Source: an uncultured Muribaculaceae bacterium (GTDB lineage Bacteria; Bacteroidota; Bacteroidia; Bacteroidales; Muribaculaceae). Taken from it: DNA of 45,520 bases. Under the pieces are notes generated by a model, which saw only the letters and a list, made by a program, of their open reading frames with translations, did no database searches and was not told the origin of the DNA. This document shows positions 16,095 to 23,947 of this stretch, one piece after another; the stretch's first letter is position 1, and each line of letters starts with the position of its first letter. Position numbers and translations under genes: made by a program. Location: positions 1-45,520 of the forward strand of contig CAJTMM010000021.1 of the NCBI GenBank assembly GCA_910577465.1. Direction: 5' to 3'.

Positions 16095-16118
16095 AGAGTA
16101 TTTATGTATTGATTGTTG

Positions 16119-17735
16119 TTATTCTCCGTAAAGTCGTGTGCGTGCGGCCAATACACGTTCGTCGGTGATGTAATCGTCGTAATCCATCATCTTGTCGATT
16201 ATACCATTGGGTGTAAGCTCGATAATGCGGTTGCAGACGGTCTGTATGAATTCATGGTCATGCGACGACATAAGTACATTGCCCTTGAATCCCTGTAGTG
16301 TATTGTTGAATGCCTGGATTGATTCGAGGTCAAGGTGGTTGGTGGGGGAGTCAAGTACAAGGGTGTTGGCATCGCGCAGCATCATACGGGCTATCATGCA
16401 GCGCATTTTCTCACCTCCGGACAGTACTGAAGCCTTTTTCAGCACCTCTTCTCCCGAAAACAGCATTTTACCCAAAAATCCTTTTAGGTATATCTCGCTT
16501 GAGTCATTGCTGAATTGGCACAGCCAGTCCACAAGATTCATGTCAGTATTGAAGAATTCTGAATTATCGAGTGGTAAATAAGCTGTAGTTATGGTCTGTC
16601 CCCAGTCGTAAGTACCCTCGTCGGCTTTGCGGTTGCCGTTGATTATCTCAAATAGAGCTGTCATGGCACGCGGGTCGCGACTAAGGAATGCCACCTTATC
16701 GCCCTTTTCAATCTGGAAATTAATGTCTTTGAAAAGGATATCTCCATCCACACTTGCTGTCAATCCGTGTACTTCAAGAATTTTGTTACCCGGTTCGCGT
16801 TGCGGTGTGAATATTATACCCGGATAGCGGCGTGATGAGGGTTGGATCTCCTCGACATTAAGTTTTTCAAGCATCTTCTTGCGCGATGTGGTTTGCTTTG
16901 ATTTTGCCACGTTGGCGCTGAAGCGTTGTATGAATTCCAATAGTTCCTTGCGTTTTTCCTCGGCTTTCTTGTTCTGTTGTTGCTGTTGACGCAAAGCAAG
17001 TTGGCTTGATTCGTACCAGAAACTGTAGTTGCCGGCGAAGAGTGACACCTTATTGTAGTCTATATCTAATGTATGGGTGGATACCGCATCAAGGAAGTGG
17101 CGGTCGTGTGATACAACCAAAACAGTATTTTCGAAGTTGGAAAGATAGTTTTCCAGCCAAGCAACCGTCTCGAGGTCCAGGTCATTGGTGGGCTCGTCAA
17201 GCAGCAGGTTGTCGGGATTGCCGAATAGAGCCTTGGCAAGCAGCACACGCACTTTTTCGTTACCGCTGAGGTCCTTCATGAGCATGTAATGCTTATCCTC
17301 CTTTATGCCTAATCCGCTGAGCAGTGCCGCGGCGTCGCTCTCGGCGTTCCATCCTTCAAGTTCTGCGAATTTCTCTTCGAGTTCAGAAGCACGTATTCCA
17401 TCGGCGTCACTGAAATCTTCTTTGGCGTAGAGTGCGTCCTTTTCCTGCATTATATCCCACAATACTGTGTGGCCTTGCAGTACGGTGTTCATCACCGTGC
17501 AGTCATCAAATTTGAAGTGGTCCTGTTCGAGTACGCTCATTCGTTCTCCGGGGCCTTGTGTCACATTTCCGTGAGTAGGGGTGAGCTGGTTGCTGAGTAT
17601 TCGCATCAGTGTCGATTTGCCGGCACCGTTAGCTCCTATTATACCATAGCAGTTGCCGGGGGTGAATTTCATGTTCACATCCTGAAACAGTACTCGTTTG
17701 CCAAATTGTATTCCTAAATTGTTTACCGAAATCAT
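16119..17735 (-). CDS. ABC-F family ATPase, YbiT-like, with degenerate second site
   Basis: A 538-residue soluble ABC-F protein (two ABC domains, no membrane segments), a family that acts on the ribosome as translation factors or antibiotic protectors. Domain 1 is intact: Walker A GANGAGKST at 34-42, signature LSGNEKVRVLLAKAL, Walker B LLLDEPTNDLDLETV. The linker (about 235-300) is basic and glutamine-rich. Domain 2 keeps the signature LSGGEKMRCMIARM, but its Walker A position reads FLSRDPRAMTALF with no GxxGxGK and its Walker B reads LVLDSPTNHLD, Ser replacing the catalytic Glu. The C-terminal IIELTPNGIIDKMMDYDDYI resembles YbiT. A -7 box lies 33 nt upstream. Operon with the Dabb gene. Confidence 0.9.
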   Translation of the reverse strand: MISVNNLGIQFGKRVLFQDVNMKFTPGNCYGIIGANGAGKSTLMRILSNQLTPTHGNVTQGPGERMSVLEQDHFKFDDCTVMNTVLQGHTVLWDIMQEKDALYAKEDFSDADGIRASELEEKFAELEGWNAESDAAALLSGLGIKEDKHYMLMKDLSGNEKVRVLLAKALFGNPDNLLLDEPTNDLDLETVAWLENYLSNFENTVLVVSHDRHFLDAVSTHTLDIDYNKVSLFAGNYSFWYESSQLALRQQQQQNKKAEEKRKELLEFIQRFSANVAKSKQTTSRKKMLEKLNVEEIQPSSRRYPGIIFTPQREPGNKILEVHGLTASVDGDILFKDINFQIEKGDKVAFLSRDPRAMTALFEIINGNRKADEGTYDWGQTITTAYLPLDNSEFFNTDMNLVDWLCQFSNDSSEIYLKGFLGKMLFSGEEVLKKASVLSGGEKMRCMIARMMLRDANTLVLDSPTNHLDLESIQAFNNTLQGFKGNVLMSSHDHEFIQTVCNRIIELTPNGIIDKMMDYDDYITDERVLAARTRLYGE

Positions 17736-17767
17736 GTTCTGTTTATACCTTATTTAAAATTGCGACT

Positions 17768-17776
17768 GCAAAGTTA
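17768..17776 (-). promoter_or_regulatory. -7 box for the ABC-F/Dabb operon
   Basis: On the minus strand the sequence is TAACTTTGC, an exact TAnnTTTGC match, about 33 nt before the start codon at 17735. Confidence 0.65.
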
Positions 17777-17877
17777 CGATTTTCCCGCCATATAACCATA
17801 ATCGTAATCTAATCATCTGATTGCTCAAATTATGGGGCTATTAAAATATTGCCGTAATCGTTATGAAATATAATTCC

Positions 17878-17886
17878 TATATTTGT
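17878..17886 (+). promoter_or_regulatory. -7 box for the STAND NTPase gene
   Basis: The sequence TATATTTGT fits TAnnTTTG(C/T). It lies downstream of the ATG at 17863 and 28 nt upstream of the ATG at 17914, and so supports the latter start. No clear -33 element is visible. Confidence 0.55.
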
Positions 17887-17913
17887 CTATCACAACGTGT
17901 CAAAAATATCAAT

Positions 17914-20900
17914 ATGCAGCCGACCACTATAAATATATTTCTTTCAAGTACTTTCAGTGATATGCAGTCTGAACGTGATTATATCAGAAAATTTGTCGTT
18001 CCGCGTCTGAATAGTACTCTCAATCCTATTGGCATCATGGTTAATGTTACAGATTTGCGATGGGGTATTGATAATGCGTCCGGTAGCGAGGATGTGCGTG
18101 AGGCGAAAGTATTGCATGTATGTATGGATACAATCCGTAATACCCGTCCATACTTTATAGCTATGTTGGGAGAACGGTATGGTTGGATTCCATCATCACG
18201 ACGCTTTGACAATGTTAAGTTGCGTATGTGCAATGTAGAACGTGAAATCATATCAGGGCTTGACTCTTCGTGTAGTGTGACTGAACTTGAAATCGAATTT
18301 GGCGCCATTGGGCGACACGATTTGATTGAACATAGTTTATTCTTTCTGCGTTCACCCGAAAGTTACAAGGGGATGACGATTGAAGATTATAAAATGTATG
18401 TGCTTGGGGAAAACCAGACAGAAAAATCCAGGCATAGACTTAATAATCTGAAAAATCGTATTATAAAGGTTTGCGACGAAAAGGGCCAGCAAAATCGAGT
18501 TGTGTTTTATGATGCTGTTTGGAATCAAGAGACCAAAACATTTTCAGGATTAGAGCAATTTGGAGAACGGCTTTATGAAATGATTGTAGCGGATGTTAAA
18601 GCGGATTATGATGTATATTCACAAACCACGTCGCCAATGGATATGGAGCTTGATGCGTTCATACACCTTAATGCAACTTCATTTGTCGGTAGGGATAATA
18701 TCTTAAATCGTCTTGAGCGGTTTATTGATGGTAACGTGAGGAAATCACGATATGATTCGTTGCCCCTAAATGGCGTGGTTTTGTCTGGTGTTTCGGGAGC
18801 TGGCAAAAGTTACCTGTTCAGTGCCCTGTATGATCGATTGGTAAAACGGTACTCTGCAGAACCACATCGTATAGTTCTTGCCCATGCAGCTGGTATTAAC
18901 TATAAATCTGTAACTATCGATGCTATGCTTGATAATTTTCGTCGACAGCTTGCGCATAGATTGGGTAGACCTGACACAGAATCATTATCGAATCTTATTC
19001 ATGAAGCTGAAGACAAAAACTATCAATTGATAGCGTTGGTTGATTCGCTTGACAGTTTTACCAATGATCATGATTGTTTTGACTCATTGATAGGGGTTGT
19101 TCCAATAGTGGTTACTTCTCTTCCGGATAATGCACGTCGTTTCATATCTGAACATTCCGGATTTGCATTATACTCTCTTGATGATTTCGGTGTTGAGGAT
19201 GCGATGGATTTAATAAAGCATGAGTCTATTGTCAATAATAAAGAGCTACCGAAAACTGTTGTTGATGCAATACTTGGTCGAACGAAGCAAGACGGAACAC
19301 CGGCATACGGGTCGCCATTGTGGACCAATCTTGCCGTTTCCGTTTTGATGGAGCTGGACTCTGATGATTTTAGGGAAATTCACCGCATAAATGCCGGGAA
19401 TGACAGTCAGAAGATTGAGACGTATCTCAATAAGCTTGTTAAAGATTTTCCGGCTACGCCTGAAGGTCTATTTGGATATATGATTAATCTGTCATGTCGT
19501 TATTTCAATGAGAAACTCACAAAAAAGTCACTGCTATATATTGCTATGGCATTCAGGGGTATTACCGAACGACAACTGTCCATTATGATGGGAGATATCT
19601 GGGATACGTTGGAGTTTAATAGCCTTCGATATTGGCTAAGAGGGTTCATCAGGTATTACGGAAGCGAACGACGCCTGTCATTCACTCACAGTATGCTTAA
19701 GTCAGTGATAATTAACGCAGACGAAAATGCAACAAAAGAGGTCTTGAATGAACTTGTGGAATATGTTTTCGGACAATATTTTGAAGGTTTGATTAAAATA
19801 GATCAACTCATTCAGCACGTTATAGCTTATAAGGAGTATGATCGTTTTTTCCGGTTTCTCGATAGGGAGATTTGGCAATGCGGCGGCTTGAATGAATATA
19901 ATGAAGTGTCCACGGTATTTTATAACAGCCTTTGTCTGAGTCCGGTTGACACTATTGATTTTATTGACAAATACACCCGACGATTCAAAGCCGTGAGTCA
20001 GTATGAGCATTCAAGAGCTTGGGTATACGATATTCGTCAGAAGATTTGGCAACGGGAGGATAAAGATTCAAAATTTGCTGTGCAGATATCTCAATTGATT
20101 GAAGACCTGGAGACGGATGTGTTTTCCGGAGAGCAAATATTTATGGGTACGGTGCTGGATTTGAACGAATATTTCTCAAGCGAGAAAAATTACGATAGGT
20201 TCAAATGGGTGTATGACCGATTAAAATCATTGTATGGCAACGATTTTCTATGTTCTACGTCACTTTATTGGGTACTTACAAGAATGGAGGAGCATATTAA
20301 TGAGCTATCATACGACGATATGGGTAATACGGCGGAATACATACGTCGCACAAATAATTTGCTTGATGAGATAGATATTTTCATAGATAAAATTCCATTG
20401 GGAAATGAAAAGCTAATTGATTCACTTATAAGGGTTCAAGAATGTATAAGCAGTCCGTTCAATGCCTTGTTGAATGATGAAGAATACATAGAGTTGTCAA
20501 AACGTATACATTCGATTTATATTAATCTTTATCCGGAGGATGATAGCGGCTATCAGTTTAATGATTTCATAAAGGGTGCAAATTCGCTGCTGTATAACTA
20601 TCAAAATTCACACAATTGGATACATCTGCCCGAAACCGAACTTACGCGTCACTTTGGTGGCGATAATGTTACAGCCATTCCGTCACGCATTTCTCGCGAA
20701 CCTCAATGTATGGTCCAATTGCCGGTTGTAGATAATGACCTGAAACTTAAATACGCCGTAGAGTTTGATGAAACTTTCGGTAATGGGGACTTACAACAGC
20801 TTTCCGATTCTGTTAATGCCCGAATTGGTATAGTCAATCCTGTTAGTCAGGCTAAAATGTATAGTCTGATGGGGATTGACGATATGGTTACGGAAGTAAT

Positions 20901-22080
20901 CAATGAGGGAATGTCTTTAAATGAACCCCGAGGTATTACAGTAGATGCAATCGGTGAGTTACGGAAAATAATTGATTATCTTGGTGCAAATAATCTAAAC
21001 ACATTGAAATTGGGCTTTTGTAAGCCTATTCTTCCTTCGGTTTTGCACGAGCTGTTGCTTGGCAATGACGATGCCTTTGAAATACTTGATAAATATGAGC
21101 TTTTCTTATTGAATGAAGGACAAATTCAGAATGCGTTATCATTGATGGAGCTACAGGCCAAGATACTATATTATAAACAGATTGATGATAAATTTCTTTA
21201 TGATAATGAAGATTACGGAAGAGGTAACTATACCGACCTTACTACTTCGGCACCATTGTTTTGTCGCCTTATAAGTCTTCAAAGACAACTTGGTGATACG
21301 GAGGGATTGAAAAGGGTCGAATCTCTTTGGAAAGATATGTTTGACATGACATATCAGGACTCCATGTTGCATTGTCGTGATGAAAAATATCCCGATATTT
21401 TGGAGGATATAATAAATGGTGAAGTTCCCTCAATTCATAATAATCAATTTATTGCTGATAAAATAATCGATTCTTATAAACAAAAAATGACAAATATAGG
21501 TGCTGATGATATTGATAACATAAGAATCAGACATCTTAAATATACTGCCGGAGGTTCAAGATTTATTGCGACTTTAATATATGGGTATAGTAACGTTGAT
21601 ACTGTTTTAACCGACTTGAGTGGAAATATATTGTCTAAGGTAGATAGGTATAAATTCATTATTGATTTTTATGGAAAAAGTCTTACACATGCCGGTGAGA
21701 ATGGAGCTTGGACTTTCATTAACCATAACGGAGTGGAGTTGTTTGATCTTAAATTTCGTTCTGTTAGACCCTATAGTGAAGGTTATGCCGCAGTGGCGAA
21801 ACATGCTCGTACTTCATTTCCGTTTCAGTTCTATTGGGGATATATAAATGAGCAAGGTAATTATATAACCGGGGAAGATGAGTTTATGGCAGCATGGGAT
21901 TTCCACTGTTTACGGGCTAAGGTGATGATTGAGGGCAAAATTGGATTTATAGATACAAAGGGAAGTGTCGTTATTGAACCGAAATATGATGCTGCCACTT
22001 CGTTTAACAACGGATATGCATTAGCTTTTATAGGAAATGAGATGAAGTGGATTGATGTTGATGGAAACGAAATGTCTTAG
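17914..22080 (+). CDS. DUF4062 - STAND/NACHT NTPase - WG-repeat protein, candidate defence sensor
   Basis: A 1388-residue single-gene system. Residues 5-95 are a DUF4062 domain: INIFLSSTFSDMQSERDYI, VTDLRWGID, FIAMLGERYGWIP. Residues about 255-560 are a STAND/NACHT-type NTPase: FVGRD (257-261), Walker A GVSGAGKS (292-299), Walker B LIALVDSLDS (372-381), and GSPLWTNLAVSVL (from 466), matching the NPLYL-x-LAL helix of NWD1/TEP1/NPHP3-like proteins. Residues about 560-1240 are mainly helical, without a clear repeat I can name. Residues about 1240-1388 are WG-type beta repeats (GAWTFINHNG, YWGYINEQGNY, GKIGFIDTKGSVVIEPKYD, MKWIDVDG). No signal peptide: cytoplasmic. The order effector-STAND-sensor is that of Avs-like immune proteins. 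More AT-rich than its core neighbours, suggesting transfer. An ATG at 17863 lies upstream of the promoter. Confidence 0.85.
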   Translation: MQPTTINIFLSSTFSDMQSERDYIRKFVVPRLNSTLNPIGIMVNVTDLRWGIDNASGSEDVREAKVLHVCMDTIRNTRPYFIAMLGERYGWIPSSRRFDNVKLRMCNVEREIISGLDSSCSVTELEIEFGAIGRHDLIEHSLFFLRSPESYKGMTIEDYKMYVLGENQTEKSRHRLNNLKNRIIKVCDEKGQQNRVVFYDAVWNQETKTFSGLEQFGERLYEMIVADVKADYDVYSQTTSPMDMELDAFIHLNATSFVGRDNILNRLERFIDGNVRKSRYDSLPLNGVVLSGVSGAGKSYLFSALYDRLVKRYSAEPHRIVLAHAAGINYKSVTIDAMLDNFRRQLAHRLGRPDTESLSNLIHEAEDKNYQLIALVDSLDSFTNDHDCFDSLIGVVPIVVTSLPDNARRFISEHSGFALYSLDDFGVEDAMDLIKHESIVNNKELPKTVVDAILGRTKQDGTPAYGSPLWTNLAVSVLMELDSDDFREIHRINAGNDSQKIETYLNKLVKDFPATPEGLFGYMINLSCRYFNEKLTKKSLLYIAMAFRGITERQLSIMMGDIWDTLEFNSLRYWLRGFIRYYGSERRLSFTHSMLKSVIINADENATKEVLNELVEYVFGQYFEGLIKIDQLIQHVIAYKEYDRFFRFLDREIWQCGGLNEYNEVSTVFYNSLCLSPVDTIDFIDKYTRRFKAVSQYEHSRAWVYDIRQKIWQREDKDSKFAVQISQLIEDLETDVFSGEQIFMGTVLDLNEYFSSEKNYDRFKWVYDRLKSLYGNDFLCSTSLYWVLTRMEEHINELSYDDMGNTAEYIRRTNNLLDEIDIFIDKIPLGNEKLIDSLIRVQECISSPFNALLNDEEYIELSKRIHSIYINLYPEDDSGYQFNDFIKGANSLLYNYQNSHNWIHLPETELTRHFGGDNVTAIPSRISREPQCMVQLPVVDNDLKLKYAVEFDETFGNGDLQQLSDSVNARIGIVNPVSQAKMYSLMGIDDMVTEVINEGMSLNEPRGITVDAIGELRKIIDYLGANNLNTLKLGFCKPILPSVLHELLLGNDDAFEILDKYELFLLNEGQIQNALSLMELQAKILYYKQIDDKFLYDNEDYGRGNYTDLTTSAPLFCRLISLQRQLGDTEGLKRVESLWKDMFDMTYQDSMLHCRDEKYPDILEDIINGEVPSIHNNQFIADKIIDSYKQKMTNIGADDIDNIRIRHLKYTAGGSRFIATLIYGYSNVDTVLTDLSGNILSKVDRYKFIIDFYGKSLTHAGENGAWTFINHNGVELFDLKFRSVRPYSEGYAAVAKHARTSFPFQFYWGYINEQGNYITGEDEFMAAWDFHCLRAKVMIEGKIGFIDTKGSVVIEPKYDAATSFNNGYALAFIGNEMKWIDVDGNEMS

Positions 22081-22172
22081 TGTATATTGGAAATAATTGC
22101 GGCATAATAATTTATCCACATGGATGTCAAGGGATTCGGTTTCAGGATACATTTAAAAACACGACTATTAGT

Positions 22173-22192
22173 CCAAAATCCAACCATTTTGG
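22173..22192. repeat. Small inverted repeat after the STAND gene
   Basis: CCAAAAT and ATTTTGG pair perfectly around CCAACC. It might be a weak terminator for the STAND gene or a protein-binding site in front of rpmH. The stem is AT-rich and has no clean T-run. Confidence 0.35.
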
Positions 22193-22245
22193 TATATTTA
22201 TCTTGCAAAAATTGCGGAAGTGTTGCTAAGATTAAAAAAATATGC

Positions 22246-22254
22246 TAAATTTGC
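22246..22254 (+). promoter_or_regulatory. -7 box for rpmH
   Basis: The sequence TAAATTTGC is an exact TAnnTTTGC match, with a TTG about 20 nt upstream as the -33 element. The leader is about 36 nt. Confidence 0.7.
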
Positions 22255-22296
22255 ACTCTGAATTGTGAATATTAAACGAAAAATTAAGATACGGCA

Positions 22297-22452
22297 ATGA
22301 AAAGAACATTCCAACCTTCTAACAGAAAGAGAGTTAACAAGCATGGTTTCCGTGAAAGAATGTCCACTCCCGATGGACGTAAAGTTTTGGCTCGTCGTCG
22401 TGCCAAAGGTCGTGCACGCTTGACAGTGAGCGATTCTATCGCCAGCAAGTAA
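22297..22452 (+). CDS. rpmH: 50S ribosomal protein L34
   Basis: A 51-residue, strongly basic protein of the large ribosomal subunit. It begins MKRTFQPSNRKR and continues NKHGFRERMSTPDGRKVL then ARRRAKGRARLTV, the universal L34 signature. The start is the only ATG that gives this N-terminus. Own promoter upstream and a strong terminator immediately downstream: a monocistronic unit. It is not next to dnaA or rnpA here, unlike the arrangement in many other bacteria. Confidence 0.98.
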   Translation: MKRTFQPSNRKRVNKHGFRERMSTPDGRKVLARRRAKGRARLTVSDSIASK

Positions 22453-22474
22453 TCATAGATTAACTCCACAAGAT

Positions 22475-22512
22475 AAAAAACAGACGCACCTTTGCAGGCG
22501 CGTCTGTTTTTT
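22475..22512 (+). terminator. Intrinsic terminator after rpmH
   Basis: AAAAAACAGACGC and GCGTCTGTTTTTT form a hairpin with a T-run on the plus strand and, by symmetry, on the minus strand. It sits between rpmH and the convergent ugd and can serve both. Confidence 0.9.
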
Positions 22513-22541
22513 ATTCCGGTTGTATGTTTTTGGGGGATATA

Positions 22542-23852
22542 TCAGTGCCCGATGCATCTGTAGGTGAGTCCTTCGTCGGCAAGTTCTGTTGAATCGTATA
22601 TGTTTCGTCCATCCACAATCAGATTCCCACGCATACTTTTGTGTACCACTCGCCATGACGGCACTCTGAACTGCTTCCATTCGGTGAGTAATGCTACGGC
22701 ATCGGCATCTACCACAGCTTCGTACATGTCACGGGCATACTGCACGTTGTCGCCTAAGCGTCGTCGGCATTCATCCATGGCGACTGGATCGTAGACCGTT
22801 ACTGTGGCACCGTCGGCAAGGAGACGATTTATGACTACAAGCGAAGGTGCTTCGCGCATATCGTCGGTTTCAGGTTTGAACGCAAGTCCCCAAATGGCTA
22901 TGTGTTTACCTTTCAAATCACCTAATTCCTGCTGTAGTTTATTATATACAACGCTTTTCTGTGATTCATTTACCGCTTCCACGGCTTCAATTATGCGCAT
23001 GGTGTAGCCGTTGTCACGTCCGGTACGTGCAAGTGCCTTTACATCTTTAGGGAAACAGCTGCCGCCATACCCGCATCCCGGATAGAGGAATTTTGTGCCT
23101 ATGCGTGCGTCCGAGCCGATGCCTTTTCGTACCATGTTGACATTGGCGCCAACAAGTTCACATAGATTGGCTATGTCGTTCATGAATGATATGCGTGTGG
23201 CGAGCATGGAGTTGGCTGCATATTTGGTCATCTCAGCCGATGCTATATCCATGAATATTACACGGAAATTGTTGAGCAGGAATGGACGGTACAGACGTTC
23301 CATAACCTTGCGTGCGCGTGCACTATCGGTTCCTATGACTACACGGTCGGGCGACATGAAGTCTTTTATTGCCGCTCCCTCTTTGAGAAATTCGGGGTTG
23401 GATGCTACTTCAAATGGCACTTCAGCGTTGCGGTTTCTCAACTCTTCGGTTATCACTTCGCGTACAATCTTGGAAGTCCCTACGGGAACGGTGCTTTTCG
23501 TTACAAAAATAGTATAATGGTTGATGTGGCGACCGAATGTGCGCGCCACTTCCTTGACATATTTAAGGTCGGCGGAGCCATCCTCATCGGGCGGTGTGCC
23601 TACGGCGCAAAATACCACCTCCACCTCCTCGAGACAATCGGTAAGGTTTGTGGTGAAGTGCAATCGTCCCTCTTTGGCATTGCGTTTGACGAGGTCATCA
23701 AGCCCCGGTTCGTATATCGGAATTATCCCTTGGCGGAGATTTTCTATCTTATTGCTGTCTATGTCCACACATGTGACATCTATGCCCACTTCGGCGAAAC
23801 AAGCTCCGGAAACCAATCCTACATATCCGGTGCCTACGATAGCTATTTTCAT
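22542..23852 (-). CDS. ugd: UDP-glucose 6-dehydrogenase
   Basis: A 436-residue cytoplasmic enzyme that oxidises UDP-glucose to UDP-glucuronate with two NAD+, feeding capsule, exopolysaccharide and LPS sugar synthesis. N-terminal Rossmann motif GTGYVGLVSG (7-16), then TKSTVPVGT (118-126), the substrate loop NPEFLKEG (152-159), the catalytic Cys266 in GGSCFPKD, and the C-terminal domain beginning IWGLAFKPETDDMREAPS. All key residues are present and the length is normal. Own promoter (box at 23880-23888, minus). No glycosyltransferases lie nearby, so this copy is not part of a visible polysaccharide cluster. Confidence 0.95.
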   Translation of the reverse strand: MKIAIVGTGYVGLVSGACFAEVGIDVTCVDIDSNKIENLRQGIIPIYEPGLDDLVKRNAKEGRLHFTTNLTDCLEEVEVVFCAVGTPPDEDGSADLKYVKEVARTFGRHINHYTIFVTKSTVPVGTSKIVREVITEELRNRNAEVPFEVASNPEFLKEGAAIKDFMSPDRVVIGTDSARARKVMERLYRPFLLNNFRVIFMDIASAEMTKYAANSMLATRISFMNDIANLCELVGANVNMVRKGIGSDARIGTKFLYPGCGYGGSCFPKDVKALARTGRDNGYTMRIIEAVEAVNESQKSVVYNKLQQELGDLKGKHIAIWGLAFKPETDDMREAPSLVVINRLLADGATVTVYDPVAMDECRRRLGDNVQYARDMYEAVVDADAVALLTEWKQFRVPSWRVVHKSMRGNLIVDGRNIYDSTELADEGLTYRCIGH

Positions 23853-23879
23853 TCAGGTGTCTGCATTATTTTTATATGC

Positions 23880-23888
23880 GCAAAATTA
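23880..23888 (-). promoter_or_regulatory. -7 box for ugd
   Basis: On the minus strand the sequence is TAATTTTGC, an exact TAnnTTTGC match, about 28 nt before the ugd ATG. Confidence 0.65.
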
Positions 23889-23947
23889 GCTATTTTTATA
23901 ATTTAACCCGCTTTTCTCCGTTACTATTTTGATATCCATGATTAAAA

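Noticed and set aside
17863..17913. Upstream ATG at 17863 as start of the STAND gene
   Set aside because: The -7 box at 17878-17886 lies after it, and the DUF4062 domain begins right after the ATG at 17914.
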